Positions 8,738 through 17,761 of a stretch of 64,000 bases of DNA are shown piece by piece. Source of the stretch: JACJWR01 sp964474045 (GTDB taxonomy: Bacteria > Actinomycetota > Actinomycetes > S36-B12 > UBA10799); contig CAYYRC010000008.1 of NCBI GenBank assembly GCA_964474045.1, positions 42,775-106,774 of the forward strand, read 5' to 3'. The notes under the pieces are model-generated. The model had not been told where the DNA came from and ran no database searches. It saw nothing but the letters and a program-made list of their open reading frames with translations. The position numbers and the translations under genes are program-made. The stretch's first letter is position 1; each line of letters starts with the position of its first letter.

Positions 8738-9677
8738 CGGCGTACACCTTCCTGAGTCGGTCGACGGTCACGTGGGTATAGATCTGAGTCGTGCCGAGAC
8801 TCGCATGGCCGAGCATCTCTTGCACGCTGCGCAGGTCGGCGCCGCCCTCCAGCACATGCGTCGCCATGGCGTGCCGCAGGGCATGGGGAGACATGCGGGT
8901 GCCGCCGGCGGCGACGCTGACGCGGTTGACGACCCGCCGGACGACACGTTGGTCGATGCGGCGGCCGCGGACCCCCAGGAAGACCGCCGCGCCACTCTGC
9001 TCAGTGCACCAGACCGGCCGACCATCGCGCAGCCAGCGGTCCAGAGCCTCCGCCGCCACCTGGCCCAGCGGCACGGTGCGCTCCTTCGAGCCCTTGCCCA
9101 GGACCTTGATCGAGACCTCCCCCAGACCCTCGAGGTCCAGTCCGCAGAGTTCGGAGACCCGCAGGCCAGAGCCGTACAGCAGTTCCAGGATCGCGACGTC
9201 GCGCAGCCCTTCCGGGTCGTCGGCTCCCTCCTGTGCCGCATCGAGCATTCCGAGCACGGCACTGCGCCGCGGAACGCCGGGCAGGGTCCGCCGCGCCTTC
9301 GGCGAGGCCAGGCGCGCGCCCGGATCGGGATCCGCGACGAACCCCCGGGCGACCGCCCAGGCGGTGAATGCCCGCGCCGACGAGGCCCGCCGTGCCTGCG
9401 AGCTGCGCGCAGCCCCGGCGCGGGCGCCCTGGGCCAACCACGCGCGCAGCGCGGCGAGGTCCAGCCCGCGGAGGTCGTCCCTGTCGGCGACGCCGGCGTG
9501 CCCCAGCAGCGCAGAGGCGTCGGCGCCATAGGCGCGCACCGTGTTGGCGCCGCGGCCCTTGACCGACGCCAAGTAGTCCTCGAACTCGGCCACGAGCGCT
9601 GACCGAAAGGCAGCCCCCGGCTCGCCGCCGGCAGTCGCCGGTTGCTCGCGGACTCGTCCCATCCCCCAAGTACACAC
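8718..9677 (-). CDS. xerC: Tyrosine recombinase XerC
   Basis: A site-specific recombinase for chromosome dimer resolution at dif, with XerD. The 319-residue product has an N-terminal SAM-like domain and a catalytic domain with the Arg in SGLRVSEL, Lys in KGSKERTVP, HALRHAMATH (HxxR), and LGHASLGTTQIYTHV with the late His and the Tyr nucleophile. The first start is GTG 9677, and ATG 9662 is equally possible; neither has a clear ribosome site. The setting between dprA and whiG marks it as the housekeeping enzyme, not a phage integrase. Confidence 0.92.
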   Translation of the reverse strand: MCTWGMGRVREQPATAGGEPGAAFRSALVAEFEDYLASVKGRGANTVRAYGADASALLGHAGVADRDDLRGLDLAALRAWLAQGARAGAARSSQARRASSARAFTAWAVARGFVADPDPGARLASPKARRTLPGVPRRSAVLGMLDAAQEGADDPEGLRDVAILELLYGSGLRVSELCGLDLEGLGEVSIKVLGKGSKERTVPLGQVAAEALDRWLRDGRPVWCTEQSGAAVFLGVRGRRIDQRVVRRVVNRVSVAAGGTRMSPHALRHAMATHVLEGGADLRSVQEMLGHASLGTTQIYTHVTVDRLRKVYAGAHPRA

Positions 9678-9733
9678 GGTTGCCGCGTCGCGTACCCGGC
9701 CAATCGCAGATCAGCAGGGTCTGAGGCCGCAGC

Positions 9734-10936
9734 TCAGGAGCCGGTCGCGGCGAAGCGCCGCAGGGCCGCCTCGGCCATCGCCCACCCACGGCGCACCCGC
9801 GTCACCATGCCTGCGCCCTCGAGCATCGTCAGCAGGGCTTCGACCTCCGCGGCATCGAGCTGCACCCCGGCGGCGACCCGAGCGGTCGCGGCCGGCCCGT
9901 GAGCAGCCAGCCAGGCGAGCAATTCCCGGGGATGGGTGCCGGCGGGTTCCTCTCCCATAGGCGCGACGAGCTCCTGAATGTCGGCGGAGTTGCGGACCAG
10001 CACCGCCTCGCCGTCCCGGATCATCCGGTGGCACCCCGCCGAGAGGTCGGAGGTGACCGGTCCCGGCACCGCCATCACATGGCGGTTGAGCGCCCCGGCG
10101 GATGCGGCCGTGCTGCGCGCACCGGACCGATAGCCGGCCTCTACCACGACGGTTCCGCGACTGAGGGCCGCGATCAGCCGGTTGCGCACGAGGAATCGGT
10201 GCCGGGCCGGGGTCGATCCCAACGGGTACTCCGACACGACACAGCCCGAATCCAGCACCCGGGCGTAGACCTGTTCGTTGCCCCGTGGATACGCCTTGTC
10301 CACCCCGCCGGCCGACACCAGCACCGTCTGGCCTCCGACGGCCAGCGCGCCGGCGTGCGCGGCGGCATCGATGCCGTAGGCGCCGCCGGACACAATGGTC
10401 CACCCGAACAGCGCCAGGTCTGCGGCCAGCGTCTCGGCCTGGACGCGGCCGTAGGGGCTGCAGGCCCGGGCCCCCACCATCGCGACCGAGCGCAGGAGGC
10501 TCGGGCGCAGCTGCCCGCCGCGGACCCACAGCAGCACGGGCGCGCCGAACCCCAGGTCGTCCAGCTGGCTCGGCCAGGCGCCATCACCCGGGATGAGGCA
10601 GCGTGCGGCCACCTTTCGGGCGCGCTCGATCTGGCCGGCGACCGCCGTTGCGAGGTCCGCCCCGGATCGTCGTGGGACGCGGTACCGGGCAAGCTCCTCG
10701 GCTGCGCGCACGGCTCCCACCCGGGCGACGAGCGCCCCCACATCCTGGTCGCCCGCCTCGGCCAGCAGCGACAGCGCGATCCGGGCCCGGACCTCGGCGG
10801 CTCGCTCCCGCGCGGAGGACGATTGAGCTGCTTGCTCGCTGGCGGCCTCACCCACGGCGGCCGAGGGTCGGGCGCGCGGCTTCGCGGCGGGCGGCCCCGG
10901 TTCCGGCTCGAGGTCCTCGATGGGCAGCTGGGTCAT
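9734..10936 (-). CDS. dprA: DNA-processing protein DprA
   Basis: DprA binds incoming single-stranded DNA and loads RecA during transformation. It is also widespread in species not known to be competent. The 400-residue product has the Rossmann core with MVGARACSPYG, SGGAYGIDAAAHAGAL, PRGNEQVY and RHRFLVRNRLIAALS, and a C-terminal winged helix (about 335-390). ATG 10936 has AGGAG 7 bases upstream. The frame is open further upstream through unrelated sequence. The order comM-dprA-xerC is conserved. Confidence 0.94.
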   Translation of the reverse strand: MTQLPIEDLEPEPGPPAAKPRARPSAAVGEAASEQAAQSSSARERAAEVRARIALSLLAEAGDQDVGALVARVGAVRAAEELARYRVPRRSGADLATAVAGQIERARKVAARCLIPGDGAWPSQLDDLGFGAPVLLWVRGGQLRPSLLRSVAMVGARACSPYGRVQAETLAADLALFGWTIVSGGAYGIDAAAHAGALAVGGQTVLVSAGGVDKAYPRGNEQVYARVLDSGCVVSEYPLGSTPARHRFLVRNRLIAALSRGTVVVEAGYRSGARSTAASAGALNRHVMAVPGPVTSDLSAGCHRMIRDGEAVLVRNSADIQELVAPMGEEPAGTHPRELLAWLAAHGPAATARVAAGVQLDAAEVEALLTMLEGAGMVTRVRRGWAMAEAALRRFAATGS

Positions 10937-11060
10937 GGCTGGGCTCCTGTCAGATGGGTTGGAGGGTGGCTGGGAGTGGTGTGTAGGAGTGGCCGGCGGG
11001 CCGAGCTCTGGGTGGGGGCAGTGGCGGCCGAGCGCCGCCGCCGCGGTTGAGCGGTAGTGG

Positions 11061-12623
11061 CTAGACGACCCATTCCTGCGGGTCGCGCAGGTCGATGGCG
11101 GCTCGCAGGTCGCCGGCACCGGGATGATCGGCACCCCGCAGGTCCGCGATCGTCCATGCCAGCCGCAGGCAGAGGTCCAGCCCGCGGATGGACTCCCGCG
11201 AGTTGGCCGCCAGGTCCAAGGCCTCCTGCAGGTCAGGCGGCACCGGCCAGTTCCGCCTGACCTCGTGCGCCGGGACCGCCGCGTTGGTGCTCCACGGGCT
11301 GCCGTCGAGCCTGCGCTTGGCACGGCCACGGGCGGCCACCACCCGGTCACGGGCCCGGGCCGACGACTCCGAGGAGCCGGTCAGGCCGGCCAGCTCCGCC
11401 GCGGTGGGCCGGCGAAGGGTCAGCCGCACGTCCACGCGGTCGAGCAGCGGCCCGTTGAGCCTCGCAAGGTAGCGCCGGCGCTGGGCCGAGCTGCAGCCGC
11501 AAGGGCGCCCGGCCGTGTCAAGTGCCCGGCCGCACGGACACGGGTTGGTGGCCAGCACCAGCTGAAAGCGTGCCGGCAGCTCCACCTGGAAGCCGGCCCG
11601 CGCCAGCGAGACGGTGCGCGCCTCCATGGCCTGACGCAGCGCATCCAGGGCGCCGGCGGAGAACTCCGCTGCCTCGTCCAGGAACAACACCCCACCGTGG
11701 GCGCGGGTCGCCAGGCCGATCCGGGGTCGGTCCACCGACCCGCCCCCGACCAGGGCCACGTCCGAGGCCGAGTGATGCGGCCTGCACACGGGGGGCCTCC
11801 GGACCAGTCCGGTGGGTGCCTCTGGCGACGTGAGCGCCCTGATCGCCGTGGCCTCCAAGGACTCCTCGTCGGTCAGGTCCGGCAGCAGCGAGGGAAGCCG
11901 CGAGGCGATGAGGGTCTTGCCCACCCCCGCGGGACCTGACAGGCACAGGTGGTGCCCGCCGGCGGCGGCCACCACTAGAGCCTGACGCGCCTCGTCCTGT
12001 CCGCGCACATCGGCCAGGTCCGGCTCCACCGCGCCGCCCGACATCTGGTCGGCCGAAAGGCCGCCGTCGTCGCGCCCCAGGGCCTCCTCCGCCGCGATCG
12101 ACTGCTCGTCGCCGCTCAGCACCGCCCAGAGGTGCCGCAGCGACACCACCGGGAGCACGTCCAGACCCGACACGAGCGACGCCTCGCGCCGGTTGCCCCA
12201 CGGCACCACGAAGCGCGCGAGCCCTGCGGCGCGCGCTGCGATCGCGGCGGGCAGCACCGTCCCCACGGGTCGCACGGTGCCATCCAGGCCGAGCTCGCCG
12301 ACGAACATCCAGTCCGCGAGGCGACCGGGCTGAGGCGGCGGGTTGGCGGCGCTCAGCACCGCCACGGCGATGCCGAGGTCCAATCCCGAGCCGCGCTTGG
12401 GCAACGAGGCGGGGCTCAGCCCGACGGTGATGCGCCCGGCGGGCCACGCCAACCCGGAACTGGCGGCGGCCGCCCGAACGCGGTCGCGCGACTCGCTGAC
12501 GGCCGTGTCCGGCAGGCCGACCATGTGCCACTGCGGCAGCCCCGCGGCGACATGGGCCTCGACGCGCACCTGGTGAGCAGCCACGCCGAGCACGACCGCG
12601 GTCGTCGAGCGACCCGTGCTCAT
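11061..12623 (-). CDS. comM: YifB/ComM-family AAA+ ATPase (Mg-chelatase-like)
   Basis: ComM is a hexameric helicase that aids branch migration of transforming DNA in Gram-negative species; its actinobacterial role is unproven. The 520-residue protein has an N-terminal Lon-protease-like domain (GLDLGIAVAVL), Walker A GPAGVGKT, Walker B GVLFLDEAAEF, and the four-cysteine insert NPCPCG...GCSSAQ. The ATG at 12623 shares one base with the yraN stop (TGATG), so translation is coupled. A 124-base gap separates it from dprA. Confidence 0.92.
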   Translation of the reverse strand: MSTGRSTTAVVLGVAAHQVRVEAHVAAGLPQWHMVGLPDTAVSESRDRVRAAAASSGLAWPAGRITVGLSPASLPKRGSGLDLGIAVAVLSAANPPPQPGRLADWMFVGELGLDGTVRPVGTVLPAAIAARAAGLARFVVPWGNRREASLVSGLDVLPVVSLRHLWAVLSGDEQSIAAEEALGRDDGGLSADQMSGGAVEPDLADVRGQDEARQALVVAAAGGHHLCLSGPAGVGKTLIASRLPSLLPDLTDEESLEATAIRALTSPEAPTGLVRRPPVCRPHHSASDVALVGGGSVDRPRIGLATRAHGGVLFLDEAAEFSAGALDALRQAMEARTVSLARAGFQVELPARFQLVLATNPCPCGRALDTAGRPCGCSSAQRRRYLARLNGPLLDRVDVRLTLRRPTAAELAGLTGSSESSARARDRVVAARGRAKRRLDGSPWSTNAAVPAHEVRRNWPVPPDLQEALDLAANSRESIRGLDLCLRLAWTIADLRGADHPGAGDLRAAIDLRDPQEWVV

Positions 12624-13024
12624 CAGCAGACCCCGATCAGGTGACGCACCTGCGGCGCCCCGCGCCTGCGCACCTGGACCGCGACGACGTCGATGCGCAC
12701 CTGCACAACCGGCGTGCTCAACTCGTCGCGGTCGCACTGCTGCAGCCAGGCGGCCGCCAGCCGACGCAGCCTTGTGGCCTTCGCCGCGGTGATGGCCTCC
12801 TCCGGGAGCCCGAAGGCCGCCGTCGTGCGCGTCTTGACCTCGCACAGCACCAGCGCGTCGCCGTCAGCGGCGATGATGTCGGCCTCCCAGCGCCCGCTGC
12901 GCCAGTTGCGCGCCAGCACCCGCATCCCGCGGCCGGCCAGATATCGGCACGCGACGTCCTCGCCGTAGCGTCCGACGGCCGCCCGCCTGTTACCCCTGCG
13001 CGACGGAACATCCACCCGCACCAC
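12623..13024 (-). CDS. yraN: UPF0102 family protein YraN (predicted PD-(D/E)XK nuclease)
   Basis: A 133-residue protein with a restriction-nuclease-like core: GRYGEDVACRYL, then NWRSGRWEADIIA and LVLCEVKTR, the E...D...EVK catalytic pattern. The biological substrate is unknown. GTG codons at 13024, 13021 and 13015 are all possible starts. It is coupled to comM, as in many actinobacteria, which fits a DNA-processing role. Confidence 0.88.
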   Translation of the reverse strand: MVRVDVPSRRGNRRAAVGRYGEDVACRYLAGRGMRVLARNWRSGRWEADIIAADGDALVLCEVKTRTTAAFGLPEEAITAAKATRLRRLAAAWLQQCDRDELSTPVVQVRIDVVAVQVRRRGAPQVRHLIGVC

Positions 13025-13116
13025 CCCCTGCGGAACACCCTGCCGGGGACCCGGCTCCCAGGGAAGGCCTAACCGCCCGTTGTGGAAAAGGTCAGCCGGA
13101 CGTCAGGCCGCGCCGC

Positions 13117-13437
13117 CTACGTCCGCGGCGGCTCCGGCGGCTCGAGGGCCCCCGGGTCGAGCTCCTCGACGTTGACGTCCTTGAAGGTGAGCACTTTGAC
13201 CCGCTTGACGAAGCGCGACTGCCGGTAGATGTCCCACACCCAGGCGTCGGTCAGGGCGACCTCGAAGAACACCTCGCCGCCGTCGGTGGCCTTGACCCGG
13301 ACATCGGCGTCGTTGGCCAGGTAGAAGCGGCGCTCGGTCTCGACGACGTACCGGAACAGCCGCACGACGTCGCGGTACTCCCGGTACAGCGCCAGCTCGA
13401 TCTCGCTCTCGTATTGCTCCAGGTCCTCAACGCCCAT
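13117..13437 (-). CDS. DUF2469 family protein
   Basis: A 106-residue protein conserved through actinobacteria (Rv2901c-like) with the characteristic start VEDLEQYESEIELALYREYRD and the ETERRFYLAN segment. No biochemical function is established. Its ATG at 13437 lies inside the 3' end of rnhB (11-base overlap), so it is translated from the same message. Confidence 0.9.
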   Translation of the reverse strand: MGVEDLEQYESEIELALYREYRDVVRLFRYVVETERRFYLANDADVRVKATDGGEVFFEVALTDAWVWDIYRQSRFVKRVKVLTFKDVNVEELDPGALEPPEPPRT

Positions 13438-14224
13438 GTGCCACCTCGCCGTCCCGCGGCGCCTCGACGCCCACCGCTCCCGTGTCCACGACAGTACCGA
13501 GTCGCCCGGCGTCCGCCGGGACGCCCGGCGGCCCCGGCAGGTTCCAGCTGCGGCGGTGGTGCGGCGTCAGGCCGTGGCGCGCGATGGCCGCGCGATGGTG
13601 GGGAGCCGCGTACCCGCTGTTGTCCGCCCACCCGTAGGCCGGGTACTGCGCGGCGAGGCGCACCATCAGCTCGTCGCGCGTCGTCTTGGCCAGGATGCTG
13701 GCCGCCGCCACGGCCGCGCACGTCACATCCGCGCGGACGACGGTGACGACCGGGACGCTCGGAGCGGGGGTGCCGTCCGCCGGGGGCCGGCCGCCGACGT
13801 AGTCGTGGTTGCCGTCGAGCAGGAGTCCGTCGGCCGGCATCGGCAGCTGCGCCAGCGCCCGCAGAGCAGCCATCTGCAGCGCCGCGATGATGCCCCAGGC
13901 GTCGATCTCGCTCGAGGACGCATGCCCGACCGCCGAGGCTGGGGCCCAGCGCCGGATGGCCGGGGCCAGTTGCTCGCGGCGCCCGCGGGAGAGCAGCTTG
14001 GCGTCGCGGACGCCGGCCGGAGCCGGCGCGATGGAGTCGGTGATGAGCACGGCCCCCACCGAGGCAGGCCCGCACAGGGCGCCGCGGCCGACCTCGTCCA
14101 GCGCAGCAAGCGATGCCCATCCGTGCTCGCGCATGAGCTTGCGCTCCAGTCGGAGGGTGGGACGCCTCGTCGCGGGGTTGCGCTCGGGCTGCTGGCGCCC
14201 GGCCCCGCCGCCGGTGCGGCTCAC
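13427..14224 (-). CDS. rnhB: Ribonuclease HII
   Basis: Cleaves the RNA strand of RNA-DNA hybrids and single ribonucleotides in DNA. The 265-residue protein has the catalytic set: Asp-Glu in LDEVGRGALCGP, Asp in LDGNHDY, Asp in VVRADVTCAAVAAAS, and the C-terminal Asp segment. The GTG start at 14224 overlaps the lepB stop by four bases (GTGA), showing coupling. Confidence 0.94.
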   Translation of the reverse strand: MSRTGGGAGRQQPERNPATRRPTLRLERKLMREHGWASLAALDEVGRGALCGPASVGAVLITDSIAPAPAGVRDAKLLSRGRREQLAPAIRRWAPASAVGHASSSEIDAWGIIAALQMAALRALAQLPMPADGLLLDGNHDYVGGRPPADGTPAPSVPVVTVVRADVTCAAVAAASILAKTTRDELMVRLAAQYPAYGWADNSGYAAPHHRAAIARHGLTPHHRRSWNLPGPPGVPADAGRLGTVVDTGAVGVEAPRDGEVAHGR

Positions 14225-15012
14225 GTGCCGCCGGTGCCGCCGGTGCCAGCGCCTGCCGCCGGCTGCTCGGACGGCTGCTGTTGCTGCTGGACGGCGGGGT
14301 TGTCGAAGGGCACCGCCGGGACGCTGTGCCAGGCGAACCGGTCGAACGGCCAGACCGTGACGAACACGTTGCCGACGACGTTGTCCACCGGCACGCCGCC
14401 GGAGTTGTCGCGCAGGTGGTAGCGGCTGTCCGCCGACTCGGGACGGTTGTCCCCCATCACGAACACCGAACCCGCGGGCACCACGATGTCGAACTGCACC
14501 TGGTCGGTGGACACCCCTGGCTTCAGATACGGCTCGTCCAGCGGCACGCCGTTGAGCAGGATCCGGCCGTCGGGGCTGCAGCAGGCGACATGGTCCCCGG
14601 CCACGCCGATGACGCGCTTCACCAGGTCATCGCCCTTCGATGACGGCACGAGGCCGATGAACTCCAGCGCCGATCGCAGGGGCGAGGTGGGTGTGGGCAC
14701 ACGAGCCGGCAGCCAGCCGCCGGGGTCCGCGAAGACGACGATCTGCCCGCGGTGCACACCGGACAGGTTGGTGGTGATCTTCGACGCCAGGATGCGGTCG
14801 CTGGGAAGCAGCGTGTTCTCCATCGACTGCGACGGGACGTAGAAGGCCTGCACGAGGAAGGTGCGCACGACGATGCTCAGGACGATTGCGGTGCCCAGGA
14901 CGATGGCGATCTCGCGCAGGAAGCGCCAGCCGGAGCCGGAACTGGACTTCCGGCTGTGCCGGGCCCCGTCGCCGGCGGGCGTCGACGACGGCGTGACTGT
15001 CGGATCAGTCAT
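14221..15012 (-). CDS. lepB: Type I signal peptidase (first of two)
   Basis: A membrane serine protease that removes Sec and Tat signal peptides. The 263-residue protein has one N-terminal membrane helix (about 33-53), the nucleophile in VPSQSMENTLL, the general-base Lys in DDLVKRVIGVAGD, and MGDNRPESADSR. CC follows the lysine region (HVACCSPDG), as in actinobacterial enzymes. I chose ATG 15012 as MTDP; the frame continues upstream without homology. The C-terminus is Gln/Gly/Thr-rich. It is coupled to rnhB downstream. Confidence 0.93.
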   Translation of the reverse strand: MTDPTVTPSSTPAGDGARHSRKSSSGSGWRFLREIAIVLGTAIVLSIVVRTFLVQAFYVPSQSMENTLLPSDRILASKITTNLSGVHRGQIVVFADPGGWLPARVPTPTSPLRSALEFIGLVPSSKGDDLVKRVIGVAGDHVACCSPDGRILLNGVPLDEPYLKPGVSTDQVQFDIVVPAGSVFVMGDNRPESADSRYHLRDNSGGVPVDNVVGNVFVTVWPFDRFAWHSVPAVPFDNPAVQQQQQPSEQPAAGAGTGGTGGT

Positions 15013-15082
15013 CCTCTGGATCGCCTCCGATGGATGCGGGTCGCGCGGGTTGCGCGCCGGGTGGCACGGGTCCTGCCGGGGG

Positions 15083-15625
15083 TCACTCGACGGCTCCCGC
15101 GTTCGTCGGCGGCCAGACCACCGCGACAACCGTGCCGTCGACCTTCGACACCGGCACGAAACCACCGCCCGGATCGCCCAAGTGTGCCCTGCTGTCGGCC
15201 GAGTGGGGGCGATTGTCGCCCATTACCCACAGCGCGCCGTCCGGAACGATGACATCGAAGGCCACGTCCTCCGGCGTCCCCGGCGCCAGGTAGGGCTCCG
15301 CCAGCGGCGCGCCGTTCACGACGATCCGGCCGTCCAGGCAGCAGGCGACCCGGTCCCCGCCCACCCCGATCACACGCTTGACGAACACCACCTGGGGGTG
15401 CATCGGCGGCAGAAACGAGCCGCGGCCGTCGAAAGCGACCACATCGCCCCGCTCGACCGCGCTCAGCCTGTTGATCGCGACGCGATCGCCCACCACCAGC
15501 GTGGGGGCCATTGAGTTGGAGTCCACGGTTGCCATGGTCAACACGTAGGTGTCGACGGCCACAGCCACGGCGGCGCCGATCGTGATCGCCAGCAGCAGGC
15601 GCAGCGGCCCGCGCGGCAGTCGCAC
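15083..15625 (-). CDS. lepB: Type I signal peptidase (second paralogue)
   Basis: A shorter, 180-residue paralogue of the neighbouring peptidase, with one N-terminal membrane helix (about 8-32), nucleophile Ser in DSNSMAPTL, Lys in FVKRVIGVGGD, the RVACCLDG cysteine pair and MGDNRPHSADSR. The GTG start at 15625 has no clear ribosome site. It sits between rplS and the first lepB. Tandem lepB genes here are typical of streptomycetes and relatives. Confidence 0.9.
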   Translation of the reverse strand: MRLPRGPLRLLLAITIGAAVAVAVDTYVLTMATVDSNSMAPTLVVGDRVAINRLSAVERGDVVAFDGRGSFLPPMHPQVVFVKRVIGVGGDRVACCLDGRIVVNGAPLAEPYLAPGTPEDVAFDVIVPDGALWVMGDNRPHSADSRAHLGDPGGGFVPVSKVDGTVVAVVWPPTNAGAVE

Positions 15626-15713
15626 CGAGGATCGCCTGCGGTTGCCGGGACCCGGCTCGGCTGGGTCGGAGGATGCGGGTTCAACCGGGTCCGCGGAACC
15701 GGCAGCACCCGCG

Positions 15714-16064
15714 TCAGGCGTTGTCGCGGCGCTCCTTGATCTTGGCCGCCTTGCCGCGCAGGTCCCGCAGGTAGTAGAGCTTGGCCCGGCGCACGTCGCC
15801 GCGGCTGGCCACCTCGATCTTCTCGATCACGGGCGAGTGCAGCGGGAAGGTGCGCTCCACGCCGGTGCCGAAGCTCACCTTGCGGACCGTGAAGGTCTCC
15901 TGCAGGCCACCGCCCTGGCGTCGGATGACGACGCCGGCGAACACCTGGACGCGGGAGCGGTTGCCCTCCACGACCTTCACGTGCACCTTGAGGCTGTCGC
16001 CGGGGCGGAAGTCCGGAAGGTTGTCGCGCTTGGAGGCTGAGTCGAGACCGTCGAGGACGTGCAT
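15714..16064 (-). CDS. rplS: 50S ribosomal protein L19
   Basis: A large-subunit protein at the 30S-50S interface. The 116 residues include FRPGDSLKVHVKVVEGNRSR, VFAGVVIRRQGGG and the family signature in VRRAKLYYLRDLRGKAAKIKE. It follows trmD after 113 bases, the standard rpsP-rimM-trmD-rplS order. Confidence 0.97.
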   Translation of the reverse strand: MHVLDGLDSASKRDNLPDFRPGDSLKVHVKVVEGNRSRVQVFAGVVIRRQGGGLQETFTVRKVSFGTGVERTFPLHSPVIEKIEVASRGDVRRAKLYYLRDLRGKAAKIKERRDNA

Positions 16065-16177
16065 GGTTGCTCCTCATGGCGCGCCGCAGGACGCACCACA
16101 GACGTTGGCTTCTCGTGGACTGGCCCAGTGGTAACCGGCGAACCCCCTGCGGCAGGTCCCCCGATACGGGCAGCGCC

Positions 16178-16921
16178 CTAGTCTGTCACATCGCCGGGCG
16201 GGCGCCGGTGCGGGTCTCCCCCTGCGGCTGGCAGCAACTCCGGCCGGACGCTGGCCGTCCGGGTCCTGGATTGCTCGGCCCGCCAGCGGTCCACCGCACC
16301 GTGGTCCCCCGAGCGCAGGACGGCCGGCACCTGGAGCCCGCGCCACTCCGGCGGCCGCGTGTAGACCGGCCCCTCCAGGGCCTCGGAGGGGCTTCGCCCC
16401 GGGGCGAAGGAGTCGTCGGCGGCGCTGGCCTCGTTGCCGAGCACCCCGGGCAGCAGCCGGGCGATGGCCTCGACCATCAGCAGCACCGCGACCTCGCCGC
16501 CCGCCAGCACCACGTCGCCCACGCTGCACTCCAGCACCGGCAGCCGCCGCCGGTAGTGCTCGGCCACGCGCGCGTCGATGCCCTCGTAGCGTCCGCAGGC
16601 GAACACCAGCCGCCTGGCGGCCGCGAGTTCCGCCGCGACGGGCTGGCCGAAGGGCCGTCCGGATGGAGTGGGAATCACCAGCGTCGGGGACTCCGCGCCG
16701 ATGATGTCGTCCAGCGCCGCACCCCAGACGTCAGCCCGCATCACCATGCCCGGCCCGCCCCCGTAGGGCGTGTCGTCGACGGTTCGGTGCCGGTCGAGCG
16801 CCCAGTCGCGCAGGTCGTGCACGGCCACGTCGAGCAGCCCGGTGCGCCGCGCCTTGCCCACCAGCGAGAGGTCCAGCGGCGCGAGGTACTCCGGGAAGAT
16901 CGTGACGACGTCGATGTGCAT
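16178..16921 (-). CDS. trmD: tRNA (guanine37-N1)-methyltransferase TrmD
   Basis: Methylates G37 of tRNAs reading CNN codons, using SAM through a trefoil knot. The 247-residue protein shows VVTIFPEYL at the start, YGGGPGMVM, the ACGRYEGIDARV loop, and the knot segment SVGDVVLAGGEVA. ATG 16921 follows the rimM stop by 6 bases. Confidence 0.96.
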   Translation of the reverse strand: MHIDVVTIFPEYLAPLDLSLVGKARRTGLLDVAVHDLRDWALDRHRTVDDTPYGGGPGMVMRADVWGAALDDIIGAESPTLVIPTPSGRPFGQPVAAELAAARRLVFACGRYEGIDARVAEHYRRRLPVLECSVGDVVLAGGEVAVLLMVEAIARLLPGVLGNEASAADDSFAPGRSPSEALEGPVYTRPPEWRGLQVPAVLRSGDHGAVDRWRAEQSRTRTASVRPELLPAAGGDPHRRPPGDVTD

Positions 16922-16927
16922 TGCTGC

Positions 16928-17482
16928 CTAGTCCGCCGGAACGGGCCCGAACAGCCCGTGCGGCGGGTCGACCACGGCCCTGCCTGCCTCCAGGTCCACG
17001 GCCACGACGATCTCGCCGACGAACGGCACCAGAACCTCGGCGGCGTCGCTCCCACCCTCGACGCCGGTCTGCACGACCAGCAGGTCCTGCCCCGGCAGGT
17101 GGGCGACGTCGACCGTGCGACCGAGCTCGACCCCGTCGACTCCGACGACCCGCAGCCCGATGAGCTGCCGGTCGAAGTACTCCTCTTCGTCGCCCGCGGT
17201 CTCGTCCAGGGGTGCCTCGGCGAACAGGAACAGTCCAGTCAGAGGTTCCACCGCAGAGCGATCCGGCATCCCCAGCAGCCTGACGATGAAGCGCCCGCCG
17301 CGGACGTGCGCCTCCTGGACCGTCACCTCGCGCTCCCCGGCACCGGGATCCTCGGCGGAGCTGCCGCATCGCAGCACCGCACCGGGCGCAAAGCGAATCT
17401 CGGGCAGGTCCGTGCGCACCTCGACGACGATCTCGCCGCGAAGCCCGTGCGCCCTGCCGAACCGGCCGACGAGCACCGGCAC
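16928..17482 (-). CDS. rimM: Ribosome maturation factor RimM
   Basis: A 30S assembly factor that binds S19. The 184-residue protein has the N-terminal RimM domain (VGRFGRAHGLRGE) and a C-terminal PRC-barrel (EEYFDRQLIGLRVV...VPFVGEIVVAVDLEAG). GTG 17482 lies 26 bases after the khpA stop. Confidence 0.93.
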   Translation of the reverse strand: MPVLVGRFGRAHGLRGEIVVEVRTDLPEIRFAPGAVLRCGSSAEDPGAGEREVTVQEAHVRGGRFIVRLLGMPDRSAVEPLTGLFLFAEAPLDETAGDEEEYFDRQLIGLRVVGVDGVELGRTVDVAHLPGQDLLVVQTGVEGGSDAAEVLVPFVGEIVVAVDLEAGRAVVDPPHGLFGPVPAD

Positions 17483-17508
17483 GGCGCCTGGCTGCGGTTG
17501 CGTGCTGC

Positions 17509-17754
17509 TCAGCGCTCGCCCACGTCGAGGAAGTCGATGCGAACCGCGGCACCGCCGGAAACGGCCTTCACCACCGTGCGCAGGGCGGTCGCGGTCTTGC
17601 CCGCGCGCCCGATCACCCGGCCCATGTCCTCCGGGTGCACGCGGACTGCCAGCGCGTCACCGCGGCGACGGTTGCGCCGCTCGCTCACCACGACGTCGTC
17701 CGGATGCTCGACGATCCCGCGCACCAGGTGCTCGAGCGCCTCGGCGGCCACCAT
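17509..17754 (-). CDS. khpA: KH-domain RNA-binding protein KhpA
   Basis: An 81-residue single KH domain (HPEDMGRVIGRAGKTATALR carries the GxxG loop). The family (YlqC/KhpA) binds RNA, and in Gram-positive species forms a complex with KhpB affecting cell elongation. ATG 17754 lies 7 bases after the rpsP stop. The rpsP-khpA-rimM order is standard. Confidence 0.93.
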   Translation of the reverse strand: MVAAEALEHLVRGIVEHPDDVVVSERRNRRRGDALAVRVHPEDMGRVIGRAGKTATALRTVVKAVSGGAAVRIDFLDVGER

Positions 17755-17761
17755 GGCAGGC

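Noticed and set aside
8718..9677. Tyrosine recombinase as a sign of an integrated element
   Set aside because: It sits in the conserved dprA-xerC-whiG order, with no attachment-site repeats or phage genes nearby.
9734..12623. dprA and comM as evidence of natural transformation
   Set aside because: Both are widespread housekeeping genes in actinobacteria. No ComEA/ComEC or pilus genes are in the window.
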